Below, in pieces: positions 34,346 to 47,159 of a stretch of 64,000 nucleotides of DNA (position 1 is its first letter; every line of letters begins with the position of its first letter). The notes under the pieces are model-generated. The model saw only the letters and a list, made by a program, of their open reading frames with translations, searched no databases and had not been told where the DNA came from. Both the position numbers and the translations under genes were made by a program. Source of the stretch: Triglochin maritima (Eukaryota; Streptophyta; Magnoliopsida; Alismatales; Juncaginaceae); assembly GCA_963682175.1 (NCBI GenBank), contig OY821771.1:36724201-36788200 (forward strand). The letters are read 5' to 3'.

Positions 34346-34564
34346 AGTTTCTTTCCTCTGAAAACAAGGAAAAAATCAGAAAAAAATAGTGTCAAATCTC
34401 GAATTCTGTATTGAAGAGTTGCAGAAAGTAGAAAATATTTTACGGGAATCGAAAAGAATGAGTAGCAGAGAGATCGAAGTTACCGGAGACGAGAAAAGAA
34501 GAGAAGAGAAGAGATGTGCGCTTCGAACCGACAAGGCTGACCTGACCACGGAGGAAAAAGCACG

Positions 34565-34575
34565 ATTATATATAT
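34565..34575 (-). promoter_or_regulatory. TATA box of saposin copy B
   Basis: TATATATAAT on the minus strand, about 80 bp upstream of the 5'UTR donor site, in the same relative position as in copy A. Confidence 0.55.
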
Positions 34576-34655
34576 GGGCCACTCAACTTTCAGTCGTTGT
34601 ACTTTGAACCCTTAATCTTTAATTCATTGGCATTCTGCTTTCTATTAGTTTTAAC

Positions 34656-35435
34656 CTCTGTTTTAAAAACCAGACCGAACCGGCGGTCAGACCGGGTTGG
34701 ACCGTGAACCGGTAGCAAACAGGTCGGTTCGGTCAAAAAACCGGTTTCTCTCGTGAACCGGAGCGAATTGAAGAAAACCGAAAAAACCGATCGAACCGAT
34801 CGGGTTTTTTGGTTTGGTTGAACCGAAAAAACTGGTTTTTTCAATTTAAACAAAATTTGATTTTTATTGTTTTATTTTTTGTTCAATTTTGACCCAAATT
34901 CTAAGATTTTTACTTTTTAGTATTCCTTCCCCAGACCCTCACCACACCTCCACCCTCGCGATCTCCATCGGTCCACCCCTCATCGCACCGCCACCGCTCG
35001 CGATCTCCACCAAGGCCGGCAGACCAACGGATCTCTAGGACAATCTACCATCCCTACTGTTTTAAATGTTGAAGTAAATGTTTGTTTATTTGTTAGAAGA
35101 AAGACTAATATTACTTAGTTACATGTTTGTTCATTTTTTTACTGATTTTAATTAAGTTATTTTACAAATGGATAATTTTTGTTGAATTGTTCATAGTTTA
35201 AGTACTTGGTTATTACTTATTATGTTAAAAAATAATAGGAAAAATCGGTTCAATCGGTCGGACCGTCGGTTGGACCGCCGCTACAGAGTCGGTTCGGTTC
35301 AACCCTCGGTTCACAAAATGCTGATGTCATGCTGACGTCATCATCAGTTGGACCAGGTTGAACCATCGGTTCGACCACTTTGAACCAAATCGAGATGTTT
35401 TCGGTTCACTCTTCGATTCGGTTTTTAAAACATTG
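34656..35435. mobile_element. hAT-like non-autonomous element, GTTTTAAC target duplication
   Basis: 780 bp. Left CTCTGTTTTAAAAACC, right (reverse complement) CAATGTTTTAAAAACCGAAT. 8-bp duplication GTTTTAAC at 34648-34655 and 35436-35443. Subterminal GAACCGG/CGGTTCG repeats. A GC-rich, coding-like patch at about 34930-35045 is unlike the AT-rich interior and may be captured host DNA. Confidence 0.82.
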
Positions 35436-35465
35436 GTTTTAACCTCAAAATATAACAAACAATCA

Positions 35466-36620
35466 TCAAATCCACGAGACTGCATCGTGTTGGCCCATGA
35501 TATCAAATGCAGACCGGGCATCTTCTACATTGCCACACTTAAAGTACATGTCAATAAGAGCATTGCCCACTCCAATATCCAGTCGAAACACAGATTTAAG
35601 GATCCTTGCATGAACTTGCCTACCAAGCTCAGTATTTTATTAGCACTGCCACCAACTGCTTGAAGAACACTAGCAAAACAAAATTCATTCTCTGATAAAT
35701 CCGATTTCAGCATGTCAACATAGAATTCAATGGCCTCTTTGTCCATACCATTCTGCAAAAACCCAGAAATAATTGCTGTCCATGATATGATGTTCTGATG
35801 CTGAATTACCTGAAACACACTCACACCGGATCCCAACCCCTGTTCACATTTCGAGTACATAGTAATGATTGCATTACCAACAGCAGTATCCAATTCAAAA
35901 TCGGCTTTCACCGCGCAAGAATGGAGCTGCATTCCCAGACCAAGATCCTTTGGCTCCAAACACGTCTTAACAACACTCGTCAGCGTAAAATAATCGAAAC
36001 CACAAGCCACATTCCCCAACCTCATCCTATTAAAAAACTCCACAGCATGCCCAACACTCCCACACCTCGCACACGCATCGATCATCACATTCCACGACAC
36101 CATGTTAGGCTCCTCAATCTCCTCAAAGGCACGCACCGCAAGCTCAATCCTCCTATCCCTCGCATACCCAACCACCAACGACCCGCCAACAAAATCATTC
36201 CAGCACAACAAAAACTTCACGGCATGAACAACTCCCATCAACCGACCCGAGCAGAACCGAAACGGTAACATGGTTTGGCAAGACAGCATCCTTAAGCATT
36301 CTAGAGTAAAAATCAACGCATACCCACGTCGAGTTAGGCTCTTTTGCGCGCGTTAAGGCAGAGAGAAGAGTGTTATAGGACACGACGTCTGGGTGGGGCA
36401 TTTCGTCGAGCAGGTTGCGGGCGGAGCGGAGAGGGGCACAGTGGGAGTAGAGATTAAGGAGCTTGTTCCAGAGGGAGTATTGGGGTGACTTGGTGAGGTG
36501 GGCGTGGACGGCGGCGCCGCTGGGAAGGTGGTGGGCGTCGGTGGAGGAGAGGAGGCAACGGGAGAGGTGGTGTTGGAGGGAGGTGGTAACGGTGGTTGGA
36601 GATGGACGTTGGAGTTGCAT
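35466..36620 (-). pseudogene. Pentatricopeptide repeat (PPR) protein gene, frameshifted and truncated
   Basis: From ATG 36620 the frame reads MQLQRPSPTTVTTSLQHHLS, with PPR-type NKLLNLYSHCAPLRSARNLL and DEMPHPDVVSYNTLLSALTR. Near 36230 the coding shifts frame and continues FVGGSLVVGYARDRR, VSWNVMIDACARCGSVGHA and ISWTAIISGFLQNGMDKEA. Near 35625 it shifts again to QVHARILKSVF, GNALIDMYFKCGNVEDAR and QHDAVSW before a stop at 35466-35468. These are PLS-type repeats typical of organelle RNA-binding PPR proteins. The remaining C-terminal repeats are absent; a hAT-like element begins 23 bp further on. Two frameshifts make it non-functional unless sequencing errors are involved. Confidence 0.85.
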
Positions 36621-36886
36621 GGTGTGATGGTAATCACATGGACGTCCAATTAATCATAGTTACCCAAACGGGACTTTGTTAAAAGTTTTGATCAACGCAA
36701 TTGGATATAAGACTGGGATGTAGTTACAATTTCCCAATAAAAAACCCCATTCCTCGTCGGTTTGGTTTCACTCCGAAGTCCGACCAAACCCTAACCAACC
36801 ACCGACCTCGTCGCCGGCGAATCCCAACCTCGCCGGCGTCGAACTCCGGTGACGTCCTTCCTCCGAAGCCCCTCGTTTCTCCCAAG
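36621..36886 (+). promoter_or_regulatory. Head-to-head promoter region and 5'UTR exon of RPC4
   Basis: The PPR start codon (minus) and the likely RPC4 leader (plus, from about 36700) are under 100 bp apart, so they would share a bidirectional promoter. The leader ends CGTTTCTCCCAAG|GTAGTT at 36886, a good donor for the 1.9-kb 5'UTR intron (36887-38773). Transcription start is not determined. No ATG-initiated frame in the leader runs through that donor. Confidence 0.55.
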
Positions 36887-38788
36887 GTAGTTCTCTCACC
36901 TTCTACATGAGATTCTGTGAAGCAATTCGTGTTAGTTTGTAGTCTGAGCTAACTTCTTTCTGAGATTTGGTGAGCTGATTTGTGTGATTGATTCTCTGCT
37001 TGAGTTTGATGAAAATCGAGTGAGAGGTTGGATGTGATTTATCAAAGAGTCATATGACACCAAACATGGTTGGGGTTCCCGAACAAGATGGGAACTTGAT
37101 TGGAAAGAGGCTTGTAGCAACTAACGCGTTTAGAATAGTAAGAAAAATGCTTTGAAGTGACGACTATGCCTGGATTTTAGAAAGTTACATCATGAAGTTG
37201 GGCGTGGGAACGATCATGTACTGACAAATTGACCGAAGTTGCAAGACTTCGATGGCTTAGGTTTGTTTTGAAAATCTGACACTATTTTAGTAGATGTCTC
37301 AAAAAATCCTTAATTTTGGCCGAAATTCGGGAAAACATATGATATTGTACTTTGGGGATTTGGATCAATACTGTTTTTTTTTTTAAACTTTGGTTAAGCT
37401 CGGGAAATTTAGCTAAATTTTTCTATTTTCTTTCCTACCTTAACTTTAACTTAGGGAGTTTTCAGCATCTCACCTGAAAAAGGACACAAGATGAAAATCA
37501 AATAAATTAGGATCTAGAAGACACTCATTACGGTATATGACAAATGGTGTAGGTGGGTCCATTTTTCAAATTTAGAAAGTAATTGGTATGTTATAACCAG
37601 TAAGAGCAATTTATATGAGTGATTTTATATATTTATCATCTAGTTTTTTTACCCCAGTAGAGCTAAGAGATCTATATAGTATATTTGCACTCTGCAGACT
37701 GCAAGCAATATTTTATCAATGATTTTATATATTAGGGTCCATTGGGTGGACCAAGATGCCTAACAGTTTCCTTAAAAATTTGGGTCCAAGGTAGTTCTAG
37801 GTAGAGGATGCACATCCAACTATCCAAGATAAATACAAAAAATATATATTTATGGATAAAAAAATGATTCCAACTTTGTTCTCTCTGACATAACTAGTGT
37901 GCTTATGAATGGTCCTCTTAGAACCAAAAAATGAATGCTGTGATTGAATTAACCTGCTACAGTGCTACTGCAAGTTTTCTTACAAGCAAATGTCAATTGG
38001 AGATTTAAGCGTTTGTAACATAGCTCAAATGATTTAAACTCCACTTTACTCAAAAGTTGAAAACATTTATGATCACGAGAATTTTTACATGTCAAGGTTT
38101 TAATTATTTCTTTGTGATTCTCTTTAATTAATGCTCAATACCTGAGTTTTTCTAGCGGTTGACATCTTTTTTATTTTCATAGATTTGTGTTTTTGATGGA
38201 TAATCAAAGTCACCTTTTGTTTCATGTTCTTTTCTATTAGACAGTTGAATTTTACCTTCACTTTTTCTCTCATGTAATAATTTGCATAATGTTATCAATG
38301 GTTTTCTTGAGGTCACAGTTTTTTTAGTTGTATGTCTTAGTTTTACGTTGGCTATGGGATATGAATAGTATTGGTTGCTCTATCTTCTCAAGTTCTGTCT
38401 GTTACACTTAAATCTAAAATCTTTTGCTTATGTATTTGTATTCACCTTGAATTCCTTTTTACTACAACTATGGTTCTTCAATTCCCAATTTTCTGACAAA
38501 AGGTTCATATTAAAGTTATGATGTTATGTTAAATTTGCAATAGGAGAAATATTGATTGTTTGACATCGGAAATCCTTTTAGATGGATGCAAATTAGTATT
38601 TAGTACATTAGACTTGATGAAGAAATCATGTAGGTTTGTGTTATAAGGGATAATCACTTTTTTCCTCTTATTTTCCCTTTTCTTTAATTGCTAACAATTG
38701 AACTATCGGTAAATCGTGCTTACTTTTCCTTTCAGAGTATCTGTTAATCATTTCAGTACATTATTTTCTGCAGATCAAGTGATCTCTA

Positions 38789-41700
38789 ATGGGGAACCCT
38801 GGGCAGTCTTCCGGTGCCACACCACCTAAGAAGGTGCATTCCTCTTGCTTAAAATTATCTTTTATTTGAAATTTTTTGTTTGATCATTGCCAGGGTTATT
38901 ATAACCATTATTTTCACTATTAGCTGGCTTTGCTTTATTGGTTCTTCAGATAAAATTCCTGCCCAGAGTTCCCGTCAAGAAGGAAACCGCAGTTGTCACC
39001 CCAAAAATGTAATCATACTAGTTTTCTTGTAATACTTCGTGAATTTTGAATTCATTCTGGTACATTTTTATGACATTGTTTTTTCTGATGTCATACAGCG
39101 AACCATCTGAAATTGCCAATGCCTTGGATAGTAAGCTACGCAGTTCAGCTAAGGTGATTGTCTTCTTTTCATATGCTTAAAACTAATGCATTATCAGTTA
39201 TTCAATAAATTCCTGTTTTTCTTGATTGTTTGCCTAATTGTTTTTTCTCCTCAGCAAGTAGAAGCAGGTAAACGACCTGAAAGAATGCCCAAGATGGAAC
39301 GAAAACGTAAGAATGTGATATGGTGGATTTTGTTCTATGGCCTAAGTTGTTATATTGTATATAGTTTTTTTTATGAAATTAAGTTTTTGAATAAGTTTTG
39401 GTGGCACAATTATCAAATTATGTACCTGTAGAAGAATATCCCAGTTTCTTTTTATATTAACTGGTTTTTAGCCATGTCATCTCTCTTTGGTAATGAATGC
39501 ACTGTAATTGTTCACTGCAGCGTATTGTTTCTTTACTGTGTATTCAAAATGTGTTGTCTTGCTGTATTGCCTTTTTTAAAATGATTCTTCCATCGCGATT
39601 TGTGAACAAATTTGTTATGTATTAACAGATCATACACAATTTAAGTATATTTTGGGTTTTTTTGGCTAAAGGACTATAGTTTAAGGACATGGATAAGAGT
39701 TATGACACAATGGTCAATATAGCATCTAGCAGAAAAGGTCACGAGAGAACTACTAGGAAATTGGGTTAATGCTGGAGTTTGCGTTTTTCTTTTTCTGATG
39801 TTAGCTTTCAAAGGGAGATCTATGTTTCAATAGAATTCTGTAGTACGACCTCACAGATTCCACTATTCCGGAGATAGTAAATAGTGATAAGAGATGATCA
39901 TCACAAAAAGAGGGAAGCATACCATATTGAACAGTCCTATATTTTTTACTTCCATGTGTAGAATTCTATCTTGATCTTATGTGGCCACTCTTCTAAAAAA
40001 TTGACAAGTCACAGCCAACATTATCTCCAGAGTATATATGGAATTTGTTGTGTCTGTGTTACTGTGTACCCATACATAATTATTATATATTTTTCATTTA
40101 TCTGATATTGTCTTAACAGCTGCACCAGTGCAAGTTGCATTTGGAAATGTAGATCCAAACGCTGCAGGAAGGAAATTTCCTGTTTCACAAGGGAAAGCAC
40201 AACATCAAGGTTAAAATTAAATTTTCTCCCCCCTTGCTGTATATGCGTAGATATGTCCAACTTTTTTTGGTTTTTTTGTTGCAGAGGGTACCACAAGTAG
40301 AGTAAAAAAATACAAAGACCCATGGGTGAGCCTTCTAAGCCCGGCATTTCTATTTTCTAAGTTTGACATAATTGCTTCAAACGGGTATTGTATGTTCTTG
40401 CAGAATTACGACTCATATTATCCAACCATACTACCTCTTAGGTCGCCACATGCAGGAGATCCAGGTGATTCTAATACCCGTTTAGATCAAATGCATTCAA
40501 TACCTTTACAAACTAATATCTTATTTGTTAATATTTGTGTATTTGGATAATAGATTGGACCTCTTATTGTTCTATACAAGTATATTCTGGTTCTTATTGG
40601 AGGTTTTTCAATTATCCTTTATCTTTTCCCATCTCTCTTGCTTATACCTGATTTGTGGAAATTCTGGTCTTGTCGAATGTTCATCAAGTCAATATCAAAC
40701 TTCAATGGAGTAACAATTATTGGGATTATACCATGAAAGTATGGAAATTCTTGCTCTAATTTGACGTACTTGAATTAGCCGTAAATACTTAATAAACAGT
40801 TACCTGGTCGATGCATGTAATCACTGATTGTAAGGAAAGTTCCCGCCCCTCTCGGATCATATCCGAGTGCAATGAAGGATTTATGTGGTGGGCTCCCCTC
40901 CAGGATACAACAACCATTCCTGTTTAAGGTCGCACACGAAAGACGAGTTGGACAACGCAACTTGGAACCTTTATCTCTAGCAGTCGGAGAACTCCATAAT
41001 CTAGTATCACTCCATCATCTTTCTTATCTTGGTCAACAATTCATACTCTGACCTCTCATTGATCACGATCTCTCATGGATCACATGGCCAACAAAATGAA
41101 GTAGATTGCTCAACATTAAGAGTGGCCTACTATATATACACTTCCTTAGCCGACTCATTTTGCCACCAACATTATTTGCCGCCTCGTTAATTCTTTCTTT
41201 CAACAAGCATATCAACTTATAATAGGTGTGTTCTAGAAATTTTTCGGATCTTCAAATTGCGGGGGTTGTAAGGGGGCAGCGCCCCCTGGAAATTTTTTGG
41301 ATCTTCAAATTGTTTGATCTGGAAATTTTTGAATCTTCGTCATTTGCCAAAAAACTCATTGTAATTATTGTGTGTGGGGGGGGGGGGGGGGGGGGGTTGT
41401 AACTCCAACACATTGGTCAGATCACTTTGGAGTTGTGACATATTATCCATTATCAAAAATTGGTTCGAAGATCCAACTGGTAATTTTTTGATAAGTAATG
41501 TGGTGTGATAAATTTGTATTATCGTGGTAACGGGTTGGATTACAATGAGTTTTTGGCAAGTGACGAAGATTCAAAAATTTCCAGATCAAACAATTTGAAG
41601 ATCCAAAAAATTTCCAGGGGGCACCCCCGCCACCTCACCGGCGAGGTGGAACGTCGCTCGCTCACCGGGGAGCGAGACCCCCGACCGACCCGTTTCTAGT

Positions 41701-43499
41701 TCAACATGTATTAAATAAAAACGACATCTCGAAACCAAGAAAAAATTTGCCCAAGTAAAAACGGCATCACTGATGCCGTTTTCATTAAGGGTAAAAACGG
41801 CATCTACAGTGCCGTTTTTACTTAATGAAAACGGCACCTGTGGTGCCGTTTTTCAATGTGCATACTTTGCCAATTAAGTTTCTGAAGTGCATATTTTTCC
41901 AATTTTTTATTTTTTTTTGATTATTTTGAAATTTTTTCCTAACTTAAACGTTCAATACCTAAGGTACTGGTTCTTTCAACAGCTATGAACCATAGTATCT
42001 TTATTGTGAAACAGAGGCCCAGCATCCGCATTGAACTTTTCTGAATTCGTTGTCTCACGATTTGGTGCATTAAGGGCCCAGTATCTCCTGGATTTCATGA
42101 GCGCTCTAGAGAGATTGCCTGAGCCACCAAGCTCATATTTAGTAAATAAAGCAGTTGCCTTCCTATTGAAGGTTGGGTGATATATCCATCTTATTGATTA
42201 GAATACTGGCAAGTTTGTAATGGTAGCAACCAATTGTGAATGTGACGAAACTAGATCAGAGAGGCACCGATTAACTGAACCTAGATTGTGAGTAGACCAG
42301 ATAATTTCACCATTCATTATACAGTTAATCAACTTACCTCGCCAGTCACCAGTAAACGATTCTGCTAGGCCCCTGCCATGCTCATCAAGTGCTCACAAAC
42401 ATAATGTGAATTGTTATTATATTTCGCTGGGTGGTGTTTGAGTGGGATATGTATTTTTTTACATAATGTTGGTATGGTAAAGACATATCAGTAGGTTCAT
42501 TATTTTTTTGCTCCTACATAATGTTGGTATGGTAAAGACATATCAGTAGGTTCATAGAATAGAACATTTACAATAATCGCCATTTATGTTTGGTGTATAT
42601 GCTTACATGAAGGTTCTTCGGAACAAAAGAGTTATGTTGAAATGGAAGGCTTTATAGAATGATTAAAAAAAGGGAAAAAAAGAAGAAATGGAAGGCTTTA
42701 TAAAGAGAACTGTTCAGATATAGCCTTAAACTTACGTTTTGTAATGGATGGTAATTTTGTTTGGTCCTCAGAGATTCTTGATGAAGCAGAGTTGAGCAAG
42801 GCACGTTTAAGATATGAAGAAGAAAGATTACATGATGAAGATTCACAAGAAGCTCATATAAATTCCGCAAAAGACCTTGGGCTAACGGTCTGTCAAAGGA
42901 TCTCTTTGTATCTAGATATATGTAAGACTATCTTCTTACCTTTAGCTTATTTTGATGTTTCCTTTTTTCTATCACTGCTTGAAAATTTCAGGAGAATGGA
43001 AGTGGACAAATGCTACTTTTCCAGTTTCCTCCATCTTTACCGTTAGGAAGGCGACATGAGGAGTGCAAGGTCAATGATGCAAGGAGGGTTACCATCAAGG
43101 GCAAGGACATCACCGCAAGGAGGGCTGCTGCCCAAGAAAAGAAAAGCAAACTAGAAGAGTTTCCCGCAGGATTCATGGGCAAAATATTGGTGTACAGTAG
43201 TGGTGCGGTGAAAATGAAGCTTGGGGATGTCATCTTTGACGTGAGTGTGCAGTTCCAATTGATTTCTCATCTATGGTTTGATCTTATGCTGCTTTATTTC
43301 ATTTATTATATTGAGTATCGACCTTAATGGGTAAACTTGGTTTATGCAGGTATCGGCAGGTACGGACTGTGTGTTTGCCCAGGATGTCATGGCAATTAAT
43401 ACCCAGGAGAAGCGTTGCTGCGTACTTGGAGAACTGAGTGAGAAGCGAGTAATAGTCACGCCCAATTTGGATTTCATGTTAAGCTCCATATCTGGGTAA
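38789..43499 (+). CDS. RNA polymerase III subunit RPC4 (RPC53-like)
   Basis: Ten coding exons: 38789-38833, 38950-39008, 39099-39153, 39255-39306, 40120-40209, 40285-40325, 40404-40464, 42772-42887, 42992-43240 and 43350-43499. All are GT-AG, total 918 nt, 305 residues. The N-terminus MGNPGQSSGATPPKKIKFLP is basic and disordered. The conserved RPC4 domain lies at the end: GSGQMLLFQFPPSLP (about 176-190), FMGKILVYSSGAVKMKLGDV (about 233), then DCVFAQDVMAINTQEKRCCV and LGELSEKRVIVTPNLDFML. RPC4 partners RPC5 in the TFIIF-like subcomplex that acts in Pol III initiation, termination and reinitiation in the nucleus. Length fits plant RPC4. Intron 8 (40465-42771) is swollen by repeats. Appears intact. 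Confidence 0.94.
40780..41235. other. Unassigned insertion-like tract in RPC4 intron 8
   Basis: More GC-rich than the flanking intron, with CCTACTATATATACACTTCC resembling a TATA element. No frame of note. It precedes the inverted repeat and may belong to the same inserted element. Confidence 0.3.
41282..41621. repeat. Long inverted repeat (foldback) in RPC4 intron 8
   Basis: Left arm 41282-41365 starts CCCCCTGGAAATTTTTTGG; right arm 41539-41621 is its near-perfect reverse complement, ending CCAAAAAATTTCCAGGGGG. Each arm is about 84 bp with a loop of about 173 bp that includes a poly(G) run. A strong hairpin in the pre-mRNA is expected. Possibly an inserted foldback element. Confidence 0.88.
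41757..41853. repeat. Three successive hairpins with ACGGCAYC...GTGCCGT stems
   Basis: Units AAAACGGCATCACTGATGCC+GTTTT (41757-41782), AAAACGGCATCTACAGTGCC+GTTTTT (about 41793-41820) and AAAACGGCACCTGTGGTGCC+GTTTTT (41827-41853). Each is self-complementary. Loop bases vary while stems stay paired, including a compensated change in the third unit. RPC4 intron 8. Confidence 0.85.
42461..42555. repeat. Two copies of a 40-bp repeat, 55-bp period
   Basis: ACATAATGTTGGTATGGTAA followed by AGACATATCAGTAGGTTCAT occurs at 42461 and 42516. Intronic (RPC4 intron 8). Confidence 0.95.
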
Positions 43500-45362
43500 G
43501 ATTAGTGTTTTGTTGGAGTTAATTTTCCCCCAAAACACTGATGGTGAAGCTCTTCTTTCTTCTTATTGAGCGTGCGAAATTTGAGAGAGGAAGTCTTAAC
43601 ATTGGTGGTACAGACTCCGTAGCGAAAACAAAAGAAAAAACTGAATTCCATGATGTAGTTATCTTAACTGAACCAAGTAGTTGTCCTACCCAATTGTCCA
43701 TAGCAGGCTGGAATTTGTGCAACAAATTTGTGGATTGTGGTTACATTTTGTGTAGTGTTTGAACAATTTTGTTTGATAAAACATTGTATATGAACCAATT
43801 TCAGGCTTATGAAGCTAATCAAGCTAGTTTGGTTTGATGTTAAGAAATTGATATGTTCAATAATTATACTGCACTGCTAAAATGACAAAAGTCAGGTGGG
43901 GAAAGGGTAAGTTCTTATATTTCTGAAAGACAGGTACAAAGTGCGATTGGCGTCAAAGATTAATACTTTAAGAGGCAAACTGTAGGCAGTAGTTTATTAT
44001 ACTTGTATGCATTAATACTCAAATGCATGTGCATGATCAAAATTCAAACACATGTATATTAGACAATAATATTGTAGGCTAACTTTCTCTTTGAGTTCAG
44101 AAAAATAAACCCCGGTTTCTGTTCTGTAAGAAAGGCCTAATAAATTCAACAAAAAATTGACAATATTCATGTTCTTTCTAGTGTTATTATTATACTTTAG
44201 ATTAACTGGTTTTTGAATCGATGCTGGTTTTTGTGCAACACCTTTGTGATACCATTTCCATATACTCATATTTTCCAAATTTTCACCACTCTATTACTCG
44301 TTAGCATTAAACTCCGATGTCAATAGGCCATTTTAAATGCTCTCATTAAACAAGTTACTGATTACATGATTGTATTAATTTGCCAAAAATAATGCACCTG
44401 CAAACCACTGTAAACATCACATCAAGTTCCAACTTACACGTGAGTTAAAAGTTAACAACATAATCTAATCATTTCACTTAATTTTGATATACTAGATTTA
44501 CAATTTTTCCGTTTAGAATGATAGAAAATGCTAGACGATAGACTTAAGAACTTGAATAAGTTATAATATATGTCTATTTATTTACAAGTATACACTCCAC
44601 AATTTATGTATTCTTGTGTGCTTCAAATGATAAGAAAATATGCAAAATTCAAGTTTAAATTTGGATTAAGCAATCAACATGCATTTGGAAAGATTTGATT
44701 CCAGACAATATTTAACAAAATATGTCATAACATTTACTACCCAAATCCAAATCCAGTGAGTCAAGATGTTGTGTAAAGAAAATTTAAATGACAAAATACT
44801 CGTTTCTCTTAAAACATGTCAAATTTTGACGATACGATAGTGAAAAACTTGTGTCAAGAGAGACTACATTTGGAAGCCAGACAATTGATAATTTGGGCAT
44901 AACTTTGTCCTCCGACATCCAAATAAGACGATTCAAGACTAGTTACAAAGAAAATTTCTAGAAGCACAACTTTTCTATATTACATATTTTCAAATTAGGA
45001 ACCTAATGATAGCTGACCTTGGGGAGACAAAATTATATATAAAGCCTTGTATTCCCTAATCATGAACTCTTCTCCTTCAGTTTAATTTTCGTTTCTTTTC
45101 TACAGGTAAAGAGACTCATGTTCCATGTATTTAGTTTCTATTTTTATTCTTAGCTAAATAAAATCTCTCTTTTCTTCTTATGTCTTTTTTCTCTACTTTT
45201 ATGTTTTCTTTCTGGATGTGTAACTAAAGAAAAAATTGACATTTTATGCTCAAAGTGACCCAAAATTGAAAAAAAACTCCAAATTGACATCATTTGAAAA
45301 ATATGTTTATGTTTCCATTTCTACTTTTATAAACCGTGAGACCATTCTCCTCTTTCTCTCCA

Positions 45363-45393
<31 letters not shown>

Positions 45394-46160
45394 ATCAGGC
45401 GTATCGAGCTCAAATATTTAAGTTGGTAGTGAAGACCAGATCAAGCCCACAATAGCCAATATTAAGTTTAGATCATCCCCTTCGGACTCCCGAAGGATCC
45501 CCACCTGAATGCACAAGTTATTTTAGTGTTCTTGGAGGAGAAATCGGTCAATAAAGATAATGGGTAAGTGAAATTGTAAAAAATTATTGTGGGAATTACT
45601 TTGTTTTATTTTCTTTCCATTTTCGAAAAGATCTGTTAATATCTTGATGTGTTTTGTTGGTTTATTCAAGTTTTGTTTGAATATGCCTTTTGTGGGGTAG
45701 TTGTGCTCTATCGAGCTCCATGAATGACCATTTCTGATGGTTGAAGACGGTGACAGAAGATACTCGATGATACTCAAGAATATGCGATAAATAGGCTCGA
45801 TGAGTTTGCTCTATAGTTAAAATTGTTTTAGAGTTCGATTGAGTTCGAGTCAACTCGACGGTATGTGATAGTGCGGGCCGATATGTATGCTCGATAGATA
45901 TACTTGATTATAGTTTGATTGAACTTGATTGTGCTAGATTGGTTACTCGATAGACATTCGATAGAAACTCGATGGGTTATGATTATTATTTTCGACTCCA
46001 CTATATTTTGATACTTTTTTGTTCTTTGTCGTAGCAGGTTCAACTGTAAACGTATTGGCTGCTTACAATGATGTTTGAGAAATGGATGGTAGAGATTGAC
46101 TTTTTGACAAGAGTAAAGGGATCATGATAGAAAACGATGTAATTAACATACTTGCAACTA
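43500..46160. other. RPC4 3' region and intergenic DNA
   Basis: Immediately after the stop lies probable 3'UTR (TGATAAAACATTGTATATG at about 43775). Beyond that I recognise no gene. A TATA-like ATTATATATAAAGCC at about 45030 with a pyrimidine-rich leader and a (TC)n run at 45367-45384 could be a promoter of unknown purpose. About 45700-46000 is rich in CTCGATAGA-type motifs. Confidence 0.4.
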
Positions 46161-46169
46161 CTTGAGATT

Positions 46170-47159
46170 TTGCATAAGGTGTTTGATGTTGATAAATTGA
46201 AGTATGAGCTCACATTGGAGCTCCTTTACAAAACACATGGACAACCATTTAGACCTGTTGAAATTACAAACGATTCTGACGTTTGTTTCTTTGTCTATGC
46301 AATATTACATGACACAACATGATTCATGTATGTGTGACTCTGGTTAAAAAGAATGCATCTGTAGAATGATCACCCAATTCCAACTTTAATAAATAAGTTA
46401 AGAGTGGGGTTGGGAATTTTGTTCCCCAAACAAATCTCATGGCTACTAGAGGTGAGATAGTTGTTCTTGAAATTGATGTCCCCCACCAATTGAATGAGTT
46501 CGAGCCTTATGTGAATGACGATCCTGCTATGAACTTAGGTGACGAAGACAGAAATTGGGAAGCAGATTCTGAAGGAAATGGCAGTGAACACTTGTCACTC
46601 CCACACTCACAACCCCCAACGGAAAGATACCCACAACCCAGAACTCCAGGAAACCAAACACCTGGGAGAAGCAGTAGTCATCCAAGTAGAACGGAAAATA
46701 AGATAGTTCGAAGTTCTCAATTCATTTCACCAAAAGATCACAGAAGTTGGAGTGCTCCAACATTAACAAGAGAAGATATATTAGATTCTAGCCACACTCA
46801 TTTGTCCTCTGCTGGCGAATCATCTGGAGAACTCCACCTTGGTAAGATTTTTGAAAGCAAGGTGATTAATAACCAAAGCTACTCTCTTTACAATGAAGAA
46901 TAATTTTGAGCTTGTAGTGAAGAAGTCTGGAAAAGAGGTGTGGTATATCACTTACAAGGATCCTCATTGTGGTTGGAGATTAAGGGGTAAAAAACAAGTG
47001 CACTCACCCATGTTTGAGCTTACTATCTTCGACAATGTACATAATTGCACATTGGAACTCAGACAGAAAGACCACCGACAAGCATCATCTTGGGTAGTTG
47101 GTCACCTAATCAAGAACAAATATGTCAGTGACGGTACTGTTGGCTTTTTTGGCAAATGA
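46170..47159 (+). pseudogene. MuDR-type MULE transposase, N-terminal fragment
   Basis: 46439-46903 encodes MATRGEIVVLEIDVPHQLNE, ending GKIFESKVINNQSYSLYNEE. 46893-47159, shifted by one base, continues NNFELVVKKSGKEVWYITYK, then DPHCGWRLRGKK and HRQASSWVVGHLIKNKY. This is the MuDR N-terminal DNA-binding domain (DBD_Tnp_Mut; C-x-W-x-L/R-R core). Weak upstream frames (YKTHGQPFRPVEI at about 46228) look like more of the same protein. The DDE core and zinc knuckle are missing. One frameshift at about 46893 and truncation after GFFGK make it dead. TIRs not found. Confidence 0.78.
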
